From Acidovorax sp. (GTDB lineage Bacteria; Pseudomonadota; Gammaproteobacteria; Burkholderiales; Burkholderiaceae_C), in the NCBI GenBank assembly GCA_031277855.1, contig JAITLO010000025.1, forward strand, positions 82,716-146,715: a DNA stretch of 64,000 bases. The letters are read 5' to 3'. The position numbers and the translations under genes are program-made. Below are positions 1 through 8,100 of the stretch, piece by piece. Numbering within the stretch: position 1 is the stretch's first letter; every line of letters starts with the position of its first letter. Under the pieces are notes generated by a model, which did no database searches, was not told the DNA's origin, and saw nothing but the letters and a program-made list of their open reading frames with translations.

Positions 1-2
1 CT

Positions 3-2807
3 TTCTCCTACTTTCCCTCGCCCAGCGTGATCCTGCTGAACGAAACCGATAACGCCCGCATCAGCGTGCCTGCGATTGATGCACCTGGTTTCTCGGAGAC
101 CATGCGCTCGCAAGAGTTTGACCAGGTGCTGGCCTTGGCACACCAGCAGGCACAGGCACCTGCACAGCCCTCCGCCCAATCGGCAGAGAAAGCACAAGTC
201 CATTGGATGCGCATGCCCGGGCTGCCCGGAAAAATGCTGGGGCTGACCTCTGCCAATCTGCAGCCATCCGCCTGGCAAGAAGCCATAGGACATCAGCCCC
301 AGGCTTATTTGGCCACCTTGATGAGCCGCCAGCGTTTGGGCACAGGCGATGACGTTGCCGCGCCGGCATCCGAGAGCAAATTCTGGCTCAGCCATGCCCA
401 ACAAGGCGTGTTGATGGGCCCTGCCAACCTGCCCCAGGTCAGCCACGATGGCTTTAGCCTGACATCCCAAGGGCTGGTGCTGCGCCTGCACAGCAGACAG
501 GGCGGCTGGACCGGCTACTACCTCATGGGCTACGGCAGCTTTTTCCAGGCCAATGCCTGGTGGCTGCCCGTTATCGGGATGGGCATCGTCAGCTTGTTTC
601 TGCTGATCGGCCTGGGATATATACGCTGGTACCGACGCAGCGTGATTGAGCCGGCCCAGAAATCACAAGACGAGTTGCTGGAAAGTGAAGCCTTCAACCG
701 TACCTTGATTGACACCGCCCCCATCGCACTGTGCTTGCTCACCCGTAACCGTGGCGAAGTGGTCTTTGCCTCCAACCTGGCCCAGAACTGGCTGCTGCCA
801 CTGGTGGAAGCATCGGTACAGGCCCCGCGGCCCGAGGTACAGGCTGTGCGCAAGCAAATTCTCCACGCCATCAGTCCTGGCGTGATTGAGCAGTTTGACC
901 TGCAGGACGGTCGCAGCCTGCATATTGCCTACGCTCCCACCCGCTACCAAAAACAGGACGTGGTGCTCTGCGCGATCACCGACCTCACGGCCCGCGCCGA
1001 GGAGCAGCGCGCCCTGGAGCGCGCCAAGACGGCAGCCGACCAGGCAAACGAAGCCAAGACCACGTTCTTGGCCACCATGAGCCACGAGATCCGGACCCCG
1101 CTGTATGGTGTGCTGGGCACGCTGGAGCTGCTGGCCCTCAGCCGGCTGGACCGGCAACAAAGCCTGCATGTACAGCGCATACAAGCCTCTTCCCAACTGC
1201 TGCTGCGGCAGATCAGCGACATTCTCGACGTCAGCAAAATAGAAGCCGGTCAGATGCAGCTGGAGATTGCCAGCTTCAACCCTCGCGAGCTGGTGCAGCA
1301 ATGCACCGCTTCTTATGCAGGCATGGCGCAGCAAAAGAAATTGCTGCTGTTTTGCAGCATCGATACGGAAGTGCCCGAGCAATTGCTGGGCGATGCCGCC
1401 CACATCCAGCAAATTCTGACCAACCTCATCAGCAACGCCATCAAGTTCACGCAGGCCGGCCATGTGATTGTTCGCCTGCACCTGGCACAGCACACCGACA
1501 CGCATTGCACATTGCGACTGCAGGTTGCAGACACTGGCGCGGGCATCACCAAAGAGCAGATGACCGAGCTGTTCACTCCTTTTTACCGTGTCCACGCAGG
1601 CGTGCATACGGTGGGGGGAACAGGTCTTGGCCTGTCCATTTGCCATCGCCTGGCCGAGTTGATGCAAGGGCAGCTCCATGTGACCAGCGAACCCGGCCTG
1701 GGCAGCAGCTTCACGCTGGAGTTGAGTCTGCCATGCACCCAGCAAACACCCACCCAGGCCCCTCAGTTGCTGGGCCTTGATCTGCTGGTGCGCAGCCCCC
1801 ACAAAGAGCTGTCAGAACATGTCTGCCGCTGGCTTTCGCGGTGGGGAGCCAACGCTCAAGTCGCACAAAGCACGCTGCCGCCTGCTGCAGACAATCTCTG
1901 GCTGCTGGACCTGATGATGCCGGCCAACCAGCCCCCTTCTGCAGACTGGCGCTCACACTACCTCAACCTCTCGCCCAGTGCCATGCCCTCACCTCACCCC
2001 GATATTGATGGCTTCAGCGTGGACAGCATTGCCAGAGCGCTGGAGCGCCTGGCCAACCAGCACACGCCAGCCGCTGCAACAACTGCAGCCGACGCATTGA
2101 CCTTGGGCTCTTCCTTGCGGGTGCTCATAGCGGAAGACAACCCCATCAACCAGGCCACATTGAGCAACCAGCTCGAGCAGCTTGGTTGCACCGTCAGCAT
2201 CGCTGGCAACGGCGAAGAAGCACTGACGCAATGGAACATAGAGTCCCATGACATTGTGCTCACCGACGTCAACATGCCTGGCATGAATGGCTATGAACTC
2301 ACGCAGCAGCTGCGCGCCCAAGGTGTCAGCGCACCCATCATCGGGGTGACGGCCAATGCCATGCGCGATGAAGAACAGCGCTGTATGGAAAGTGGCATGA
2401 ATGCCTGGTTGGTCAAACCCATAGGGCTCAAAGCGCTGTACAAACTCTTATGTCAGTTTGCACCACAGCCCATCGCCCACACAGCCGAGCCCACCACCAT
2501 CACGAATCCGCAACGCCAGCAGATGCTTTCCACCCCGGTTCCAGAACAGTACCGCGCTGTTTTTCGCACCACCATGCAAAAAGACATCGCCCAGTTTGGG
2601 GAAGGCCTCGAGAGTCGCGACATTCCAGCCACCTTGCAAAAACTGCACCGCATGCGTGGAGCATTGGCTGCGGTTGGCAACCTCGACTTTGCTAATTTTT
2701 TGGGTCTATTGGAAGATAAGTTGTCTCAGCAAGGCTGGGAGGCCGGTATGGCGGAAAAATTAAATCTGGCGCATGACATGCTCGAAGAAGTCCTGTCCAA
2801 GACCTGA
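3..2807 (+). CDS. Hybrid sensor histidine kinase, RcsC/BvgS-like (5' end outside window)
   Basis: The frame is open to the left edge, so the N-terminus is missing. Numbering from the GTG at 27: a periplasmic segment, one membrane helix near residues 178-198, a PAS-like region, then HisKA with the H-box MSHEIRTPL (His about 353). The HATPase follows (N-box NLISNAIKFT, DTGAGI, GGTGLGLS). A degenerate receiver-like or RcsC ABL-like stretch (about 580-680) precedes a full receiver with Asp about 747 (LTDVNMPG) and Lys in WLVKPIG. An Hpt-like end follows, with His about 874 in KLHRMRGAL. That is a complete His-Asp-His relay, whose expected Asp acceptor is the regulator 46 bp downstream. The input signal cannot be read; the adhesin beyond suggests control of fimbriae or the surface. 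Confidence 0.9.
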   Translation, partial: FSYFPSPSVILLNETDNARISVPAIDAPGFSETMRSQEFDQVLALAHQQAQAPAQPSAQSAEKAQVHWMRMPGLPGKMLGLTSANLQPSAWQEAIGHQPQAYLATLMSRQRLGTGDDVAAPASESKFWLSHAQQGVLMGPANLPQVSHDGFSLTSQGLVLRLHSRQGGWTGYYLMGYGSFFQANAWWLPVIGMGIVSLFLLIGLGYIRWYRRSVIEPAQKSQDELLESEAFNRTLIDTAPIALCLLTRNRGEVVFASNLAQNWLLPLVEASVQAPRPEVQAVRKQILHAISPGVIEQFDLQDGRSLHIAYAPTRYQKQDVVLCAITDLTARAEEQRALERAKTAADQANEAKTTFLATMSHEIRTPLYGVLGTLELLALSRLDRQQSLHVQRIQASSQLLLRQISDILDVSKIEAGQMQLEIASFNPRELVQQCTASYAGMAQQKKLLLFCSIDTEVPEQLLGDAAHIQQILTNLISNAIKFTQAGHVIVRLHLAQHTDTHCTLRLQVADTGAGITKEQMTELFTPFYRVHAGVHTVGGTGLGLSICHRLAELMQGQLHVTSEPGLGSSFTLELSLPCTQQTPTQAPQLLGLDLLVRSPHKELSEHVCRWLSRWGANAQVAQSTLPPAADNLWLLDLMMPANQPPSADWRSHYLNLSPSAMPSPHPDIDGFSVDSIARALERLANQHTPAAATTAADALTLGSSLRVLIAEDNPINQATLSNQLEQLGCTVSIAGNGEEALTQWNIESHDIVLTDVNMPGMNGYELTQQLRAQGVSAPIIGVTANAMRDEEQRCMESGMNAWLVKPIGLKALYKLLCQFAPQPIAHTAEPTTITNPQRQQMLSTPVPEQYRAVFRTTMQKDIAQFGEGLESRDIPATLQKLHRMRGALAAVGNLDFANFLGLLEDKLSQQGWEAGMAEKLNLAHDMLEEVLSKT

Positions 2808-2853
2808 TGGGTCCCCGTCCAGTATTTCCGTCTATCAAAATTCAGTACAAGCA

Positions 2854-3504
2854 ATGGAAAAAATACGCGTCGTCATCGCCGATGACCATCCTTTGATGGT
2901 CATGGGAGTCAAGGATCTGCTCGCCAAAGATGCCAATATCAGCGTGGAGGCAGAGGTCTTCACACCGACAGAGCTTTTCAATCAGCTCGAAGCATCTCTT
3001 CCGGATGTGGTGATCACCGACTACACCATGCCGGATGACGAATGCTATGGCGATGGCATCAAATTCATCCAGCACCTGCTGCGCCGCTTCCCCGAGGTCA
3101 AGCTGATTGTGCTGACCATGCTTTCCAACCCCTTGATCATCTCTTCGCTGTACGAAGCAGGTGTACAGGCCGTGGTGTTGAAAAAGCACAATCTCAACGA
3201 AATCAACCGCGCCCTGCACATGACGCGCATGGGCCTTCAATACTACCCACCAGGGTTTCAAAAAGAAATGCGCCTGGAAAATGGTGGTGCAGTACAAGAA
3301 CGCATCAAAAGTCTGTCTCCGAAGGAGTTCGAAGTACTGCGCCTTTTCTACCAGGGTAAAACCGTGGGCGAGATTGCCGAACACCTGAGCCGAAGCATCA
3401 AAACCGTCAGCACCCAAAAAACCACGGCCATGCGCAAGCTGGATGTCAAGAACAACCAGGACTTGATCACTTTCTGCATGGAGCACGGCATCTTTCAGCA
3501 CTGA
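2854..3504 (+). CDS. RcsB/BvgA-like response regulator (receiver + LuxR HTH)
   Basis: 216 aa. The N-terminal receiver has the acidic pair in VVIADDHPLMVMG and the acceptor Asp in VVITDYTMPDD. The C-terminal LuxR-type HTH contains LSPKEFEVLRLFYQGKTVGE and the recognition helix region SRSIKTVSTQKTTAMRKL. The spacing of acidic residues and the extended receiver resemble RcsB. The frame is open upstream to 2773, but the ATG at 2854 starts exactly at the conserved receiver strand, so it is preferred. Probable output of the adjoining phosphorelay kinase. A strong hairpin follows the gene. Confidence 0.92.
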   Translation: MEKIRVVIADDHPLMVMGVKDLLAKDANISVEAEVFTPTELFNQLEASLPDVVITDYTMPDDECYGDGIKFIQHLLRRFPEVKLIVLTMLSNPLIISSLYEAGVQAVVLKKHNLNEINRALHMTRMGLQYYPPGFQKEMRLENGGAVQERIKSLSPKEFEVLRLFYQGKTVGEIAEHLSRSIKTVSTQKTTAMRKLDVKNNQDLITFCMEHGIFQH

Positions 3505-3530
3505 TTGCCGCATCTTCTATATATGGTTTG

Positions 3531-3574
3531 AGATAGAGGATTTTAGGAGCCCTCCTAAAATCCTCTATCTTTTT
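3531..3574. terminator. 19-bp perfect inverted repeat, probable intrinsic terminator
   Basis: Left arm 3531-3549 and right arm 3552-3570 are perfect reverse complements over 19 bases, separated by CC and followed by TTTT. It lies 27 bp after the regulator stop and separates the two-component genes from the adhesin. Its unusually long AT-rich stem could also slow read-through or act as a protein-binding palindrome. Confidence 0.8.
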
Positions 3575-3642
3575 GCACTATAAAATAGCCATTTGCTACC
3601 CATCAATGGTTTCGTCCATTGGATTTTCGTATTAATGGCTTC

Positions 3643-4734
3643 ATGAAGAAGAATATAAGCATATTTTTAATATTCACTTTTTTTGCAACAACCTCGCTCA
3701 CAGTCTACGCACAGTCATCTAACTGCCGCAGAGTCACTTCTCTCAATTCAGTAAGGTGGACCATACGCCCCGCAGGCTCCACGTTTTCGAATGGCCAAAT
3801 CATCGCGAATACGTCGGCATACCACAGTTTTTCTTTTCCCATCACCCAAAACTCCAGCCTACTCCAGGGAGGTAGTCCAACAGCTGCAGCCGGTGCCTAC
3901 GACACCATACCCATGCCTCTCACTCCGGGCGTAGGCGTCAGAATAAAGTGGAGCAGATATAACACGCTCTCAAACATTGAGTCCGAGACCTTGCCCTCAG
4001 GCTTCATTCTGACAAAAAATGGGTGGCAAACATTGTTTAAATCACCCGGAAAAGGAGATACTTATAGCGTATCTTTTTTCTATACCTACGAGATAGTAGT
4101 AATTGACAGCGATCTCTACAAAGGCGGGAAACTTATTATCGACAATACCACACCGGTGACCTCCATTGTTTCTGGTGGTACTCCAGCCGAGATGTGCGCG
4201 AATGGTGAAACCGACTTGCTGGCAGCAATAACGAATGAGCTGAAAATTCCCGATTTACCCAAACCTGCCAGCCCCACCTGCGCCTCTGCCATATTGCAGC
4301 AATCCATCAAAATGCCTGCTATAGACAAAAACCAGATTGCAGCGCATGGAAGCACCAAAGAAAGTGGATCAGTCGGTGAAACTCGCCTCAGGCTTGTTGG
4401 CGAAAAATGTCAAAAAGGAACCGTAATCAAAGCCTATTTCACCGACAACAGCGATGCTTCTGCGCAGAAGACTTATTTAAAGTCTTCCAATCCCTTGGTG
4501 GGGTTTCGCATGTATTACCAGGATGATCATGACCCGGTAGTTTTTGGCCCGGCCCCCATAGGCTCGTCCATGCCTGCCCATGATCCCGTCACGTCCACCG
4601 AGATTCCAAGCAGCACTTCGGATGTACTCATGCCCTTTTCAGCACAGTATGTCCGGCTTCCAAGCACCACAAAAGAGAGCATACAAAGTGGTCCACTCAA
4701 GGCTTCGGCGACCGTGACTTTTGTCTACGACTGA
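3643..4734 (+). CDS. Fimbrial tip adhesin-like protein
   Basis: 363 aa from the ATG at 3643 (an in-frame TTG at 3619 is possible). The signal peptide MKKNISIFLIFTFFATTSL ends near VYAQ. The mature protein has Cys pairs spread over two domains and ends with the strand ATVTFVYD, the closing beta-strand typical of chaperone-usher pilins. The length fits a two-domain adhesin (lectin plus pilin) rather than a 150-180 aa major subunit. The base composition is clearly more AT-rich than its neighbours, suggesting horizontal acquisition. No chaperone, usher or major pilin is in the window; they may lie elsewhere or left of the edge. Assignment rests on architecture, so the ligand is unknown. Confidence 0.65.
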   Translation: MKKNISIFLIFTFFATTSLTVYAQSSNCRRVTSLNSVRWTIRPAGSTFSNGQIIANTSAYHSFSFPITQNSSLLQGGSPTAAAGAYDTIPMPLTPGVGVRIKWSRYNTLSNIESETLPSGFILTKNGWQTLFKSPGKGDTYSVSFFYTYEIVVIDSDLYKGGKLIIDNTTPVTSIVSGGTPAEMCANGETDLLAAITNELKIPDLPKPASPTCASAILQQSIKMPAIDKNQIAAHGSTKESGSVGETRLRLVGEKCQKGTVIKAYFTDNSDASAQKTYLKSSNPLVGFRMYYQDDHDPVVFGPAPIGSSMPAHDPVTSTEIPSSTSDVLMPFSAQYVRLPSTTKESIQSGPLKASATVTFVYD

Positions 4735-4941
4735 TCGTGACCCGCTTGCAGCGCCCAATCTTGGCATGTCCAGGACTCGCCGCCGTCCGACAGGGTCACC
4801 ACATTTCCTTACGTATACTCTGAAATCGACCGTTCGTCGCTGGTCCAGCAGTTCCTGGATCCGTGCATGCACCGGCTCCTGCTTGTTCAACCCCAGCCGC
4901 CCGCAGAACCGTTTACACCGCGTTTTGCCCAGGAGGAACAT

Positions 4942-6420
4942 ATGCTCCCAGCCCAAGCCCCCCAATTCAATCTTCCCTGGACCCTGGGCCGTATACAGCC
5001 CAGAGCCTGCAGCTGCGGCAGCGTGGTCTGTCATTTGCTGCACGAGCGGGTGATGGCCGATATGTCCCGACGCATGTTCGTCGGCGGCCTGGCGGCCACG
5101 CTAGCGCCTTTTGCCGCAGTGGCGCAATCCACCAGCGATAGCAAACAAAGCCCCAAGCAAGGCCCGCGCCCGCTGCTGTTCACCAATCTGCGGCTTTTCG
5201 ACGGCTCGGGCAAAGCCCCTCGCACTGGTGTGCAGGTGTTGGTGGAAGGCAAGCTGATCACCGCCCTGCCTTCTGCAGCGGAAAAGGTCGAGGGCGCCCA
5301 GATCATCGACTGCCAGGGCAAGCTGCTGATGCCCGGCCTCATCGACACCCACTGGCACACCATGCTGGCCGCCATTCCCCAGACCACGGCCATGACAGCC
5401 GATCTGGGTTATCTGTATTTGGCTGCAGCGCAGGAGGCCAAGCGCACGCTGCTGCGCGGCTTTACCTCGGTGCGCGATGCAGGCGGCCCGGCTTTTGCCC
5501 TCAAGCGCGCCATTGACGAAGGCATGGTGCCCGGCCCGCGCATCTACGCCAGTGGAGCCATGATTTCCCAGACCTCGGGCCATGGCGACTTCCGCCTGCG
5601 CAGCGAAGTCCCCCGCGCCGCCAACGAGCCGCTGAGCCTGGTGGAACGCGTGGGCGTGTCCATGATTGCCGACGGTGAGGCCGAGGTACTGCGCCGCGTG
5701 CGCGAGCAGCTGATGCTCGGCGCCTCCCAGATCAAGATGCTGGCCGGTGGCGGCGTGGCTTCGCTCTACGACCCGCTGGACAGCACCCAGTTTTCCGAGC
5801 GCGAGCTGCGCGCCGGCGTCGAGGCCGCTGCAGACTGGAACACCTATGTCATGGCCCATGTCTACACCTCCAAGGGCATACAGCGCGCCATCAAGGCCGG
5901 CGTGAAAAGCATTGAACACGGCCAGCTGGCCGACGAGGCCTCGGTGCGCATGATGCGTGACGAAGGTGTGTGGTGGAGCCTGCAGCCGTTTTTGCAGGAC
6001 GAAGACAGCAACGTCTACCCCGACGCCGCACGCCGTGAGAGCCAGCGCCAGGTGGCCCAAGGCACGGTCAAAGCCTATGAGTGGGCACAGAAATACGGCA
6101 TCAAGACCGGCTGGGGCACGGACATTCTGTTCAACCCCAAGAACACCGCCACCCAAGGCCGCCAGCTGGCCAAGCTCACGCGCTTTTACGATCCACTGAC
6201 GCTGCTGAACCAGGCCACAGGCAAGAACGCCGAACTGCTGGCACTGTCCGGCGAACGCAACCCCTATCCCAAGGCTCTGGGCCGCATCGCCCCTGGCGCC
6301 TTTGCCGACCTGTTGATTGCCGATGGCGACCCCAGCGTCAACCTCGACTTTCTGGCCGATCCCGAACGCAATCTGCGTTTGATCATGAAGGACGGCGCCA
6401 TCCACAAGAACACCCTCTGA
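4942..6420 (+). CDS. Metal-dependent amidohydrolase, Tat-exported
   Basis: 492 aa from the ATG at 4942, chosen because AGGAGGA lies at 4931-4937. Features: a Cys-containing N-terminal stretch, then the twin-arginine signal MSRRMFVGGLAATLAPF (residues 41-57), then the amidohydrolase barrel. Metal ligands can be placed at His137/His139 (DTHWH), Lys265 (QIKML, likely carbamylated), His306 (MAHVY), His326 (EHG) and Asp394 (GTDI). This set matches the imidazolonepropionase/prolidase-type subgroup of binuclear enzymes. Substrate unknown, possibly a dipeptide or cyclic amide. A shorter start at 5053 or 5062 would give a conventional Tat signal. The outer-membrane protein gene follows after 7 bp, so the two are probably co-transcribed. 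Confidence 0.85.
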   Translation: MLPAQAPQFNLPWTLGRIQPRACSCGSVVCHLLHERVMADMSRRMFVGGLAATLAPFAAVAQSTSDSKQSPKQGPRPLLFTNLRLFDGSGKAPRTGVQVLVEGKLITALPSAAEKVEGAQIIDCQGKLLMPGLIDTHWHTMLAAIPQTTAMTADLGYLYLAAAQEAKRTLLRGFTSVRDAGGPAFALKRAIDEGMVPGPRIYASGAMISQTSGHGDFRLRSEVPRAANEPLSLVERVGVSMIADGEAEVLRRVREQLMLGASQIKMLAGGGVASLYDPLDSTQFSERELRAGVEAAADWNTYVMAHVYTSKGIQRAIKAGVKSIEHGQLADEASVRMMRDEGVWWSLQPFLQDEDSNVYPDAARRESQRQVAQGTVKAYEWAQKYGIKTGWGTDILFNPKNTATQGRQLAKLTRFYDPLTLLNQATGKNAELLALSGERNPYPKALGRIAPGAFADLLIADGDPSVNLDFLADPERNLRLIMKDGAIHKNTL

Positions 6421-6427
6421 GTTGCCC

Positions 6428-7186
6428 ATGCCTGCATCTTCTTTTTCGCGCATGCTGCGCAACACCGCAGCCTTGGGCACCGGAATGCTGGTGCTGGGTA
6501 CGGCCTGGTCCCAGACCACTGCAGAGGAAAGCTGGCGTGTCCAGCTCACGCCCTATGTATGGATGACGGGACTGGAAGGCCATATCCGCCCGGTCAGCGG
6601 CGGCCCCACGGCCCATGTGGACAACTCGTTTTCCGACATTCTGCAAAACCTGGATGCTGCCTTATTCCTCACCGGCACTGCCCGCAAGGGCCGCCTGGTG
6701 GTGCAAGGGGACTTCAGCTACGCCTCCACCTCGGACAGCGCCAAACTTCCCTTCGGGCTTTCGGCCCATGCCAAGGTGCGCCAGACCTCGGCCACCCTGA
6801 CCGGGGGCTACAACTGGCAGCTTGCTCCCAGCACCAGCGTGGACCTCATGGCCGGCATGCGCCTGTGGGACATCAAGGCCAGTGTCCGCGTGCCCGGTCT
6901 GGCGGCCACGCAATCCACCACCCATTTTGTCGATCCCATCGTGGCCGCGCGCTGGCGCCAGGATTGGGCGCCGCAATGGTCCACCCTGGTCTATCTGGAT
7001 GCCGGTGGTTTTGGCGTGGGTTCCGACTCCACCTGGCAGGCCGTGGGCGCGGTCAATTACCAATGGAGCGAAAACCTCTTTTTCTCGCTGGGATACCGGC
7101 ATCTGCACGTCAACTACCGCGATGACGGCAAGCGCCTGGACTTCAACCAGAGCGGGCCCATGCTGGGCGCCACGCTGAAGTTCTAG
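6428..7186 (+). CDS. Outer-membrane beta-barrel protein
   Basis: 252 aa. A signal peptide (hydrophobic AALGTGMLVLGTAWSQ) is followed by alternating-hydrophobicity strands and a terminal Phe (MLGATLKF), as in outer-membrane barrels assembled by the BAM complex. Size suggests about 8 to 10 strands. It lies 7 bp after the Tat-exported amidohydrolase, so an operon with a surface or periplasmic hydrolase role is plausible. No specific porin family was recognised. Confidence 0.7.
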   Translation: MPASSFSRMLRNTAALGTGMLVLGTAWSQTTAEESWRVQLTPYVWMTGLEGHIRPVSGGPTAHVDNSFSDILQNLDAALFLTGTARKGRLVVQGDFSYASTSDSAKLPFGLSAHAKVRQTSATLTGGYNWQLAPSTSVDLMAGMRLWDIKASVRVPGLAATQSTTHFVDPIVAARWRQDWAPQWSTLVYLDAGGFGVGSDSTWQAVGAVNYQWSENLFFSLGYRHLHVNYRDDGKRLDFNQSGPMLGATLKF

Positions 7187-7553
7187 AACCCACTCCCCTT
7201 CCCCGTAGCCACTGCGCTCCTGGCGCGGGGATGGGTCAATCTTTTGCGGCTTCACGCGCTCCTGCATGCCGAGCGCGAAATGGACTGCTGTGCCATCGCC
7301 GGATGGGTCATGTACCTTCTCATCAGCCCCTTGGTAACGGAGGTCTGGCTGATATCTGGCGGATATCCGAGCCATGTCCGACCCACATGGTGCATGCGCC
7401 AGCCCGAATCTATACCAAGGTATATCCGCGCCTTCCCAAAAGCGTCTAGACGCTGCCCAAGGGAATCTAGAGAATTACCCGTATTGTTCAAGCAGCAGCC
7501 TCTCCCCCCTCTGGCCGCTGCTTGGTGTTGTTTCCACTGCATGGAGATCAGCT
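7187..7553 (+). promoter_or_regulatory. Long untranslated region with palindromes upstream of the metal/Mg locus
   Basis: No convincing gene in this stretch. Visible structure: TATACC-AA-GGTATA at 7411-7424 (perfect 6-bp inverted repeat, 2-nt spacer), paired TCTAGA sites at 7445-7450 and 7466-7471, and two GATATC hexamers around 7340-7360. These are reasonable candidates for operator sites of the downstream operon. No M-box or yybP-ykoY riboswitch core could be recognised by eye. Confidence 0.35.
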
Positions 7554-7661
7554 ATGGAACCCGGCCCTCATAGGTGCTTGTGCACCGCCTCTACCCCGAC
7601 CAGCACATGGCACAGCCGCTGCCATGTCTCATCCATCCGGCTGACGTCCGAGAACCTCTGA
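7554..7661 (+). CDS. Candidate 35-aa leader peptide (mgtL-like N-terminus)
   Basis: ATG at 7554 is preceded by GGAG at 7543-7546 with 7-nt spacing, a good Shine-Dalgarno. The peptide begins Met-Glu-Pro-Gly-Pro-His and ends at a TGA at 7659-7661, 52 nt before the first gene of an operon holding mgtA. The Salmonella mgtA leader peptide MgtL begins Met-Glu-Pro-Asp-Pro, where acidic-proline residues destabilise ribosomes at low Mg2+. The resemblance is short and could be chance. A small hairpin (GGTGC-TTGT-GCACC, 7573-7586) lies within the ORF. Confidence 0.35.
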   Translation: MEPGPHRCLCTASTPTSTWHSRCHVSSIRLTSENL

Positions 7662-7680
7662 TCGCTTTGTGACATGGGGC

Positions 7681-7707
7681 TCTCGCTCAGCCGCAATGAC
7701 TGCGAGA
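7681..7707 (+). promoter_or_regulatory. Hairpin that may cover the ribosome-binding site of the MgtE_N-like gene
   Basis: TCTCGC (7681-7686) pairs with GCGAGA (7702-7707); an inner CAG/CTG can extend the stem. The right arm contains GAGA, the best Shine-Dalgarno-like bases for the ATG at 7714. Pairing would therefore hide that site, which fits a leader-controlled switch. Inference from sequence only. Confidence 0.3.
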
Positions 7708-7713
7708 CCCACC

Positions 7714-8031
7714 ATGACCCGCCAACAACTCAATATCGCCCTGCGCGCCGCCCTGATGTCGCGCAATGTGCACCAAGTCCGCGCCCTGCTGGCCACCTAC
7801 GGCCTGCCCGCTTTTTCCAACGCCGTGGCGCGTTGCTCCCCTCGCGTCGCTGCCGACGCCCTGAGCCTGCTCCCCCAAGACAACCGCAACGCCGTGCTGC
7901 GCCATCTGCCGCGCCAGCTGTGCGACAGCCTGCTGCCGCTGGGCATTGCCGTCTCCACCCCCTACCCCACCCGCCGCATGCGCTGGGGCCTGCTGAGCTG
8001 GAGCGATGCTGCAGCGCGCATCCACGCCTGA
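7714..8031 (+). CDS. Small MgtE N-domain-like protein
   Basis: 105 aa from ATG 7714 (ATG 7696 also in frame). All predicted helix, with the repeated pattern ADALSLLPQDNRNAVLRHLP that recalls the helical MgtE_N domain (leucine-rich helices with alternating acidic/proline turns) that senses Mg2+ in MgtE channels. There is no membrane segment and no CBS domain, so it is not a transporter itself. It stands at the head of the RND/mgtA/mgtC locus, separated from the adaptor gene by a hairpin. Role unknown; a cytosolic metal-responsive or partner protein is a guess. Confidence 0.55.
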   Translation: MTRQQLNIALRAALMSRNVHQVRALLATYGLPAFSNAVARCSPRVAADALSLLPQDNRNAVLRHLPRQLCDSLLPLGIAVSTPYPTRRMRWGLLSWSDAAARIHA

Positions 8032-8037
8032 CTCTCC

Positions 8038-8076
8038 AGGCCAGCTCCACCCTGGTGTGGAGCTGGCCTTTGCCTT
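8038..8076 (+). terminator. 13-bp hairpin with T-rich tail between the small protein and the RND adaptor
   Basis: AGGCCAGCTCCAC (8038-8050) pairs perfectly with GTGGAGCTGGCCT (8057-8069), loop CCTGGT, followed by TTGCCTTTTTC. This looks like an intrinsic terminator or attenuator 24 bp before the next start codon, so expression of the pump and MgtA may be set by read-through. Confidence 0.65.
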
Positions 8077-8100
8077 TTTCTTTTCCCGCAAGGAACTTCC

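Noticed and set aside
7187..7713. Mg2+ (M-box) or Mn2+ (yybP-ykoY) riboswitch before the metal operon
   Set aside because: No core motif of either class could be recognised by eye; only hairpins and the leader ORF are visible. A covariance-model scan would settle it.
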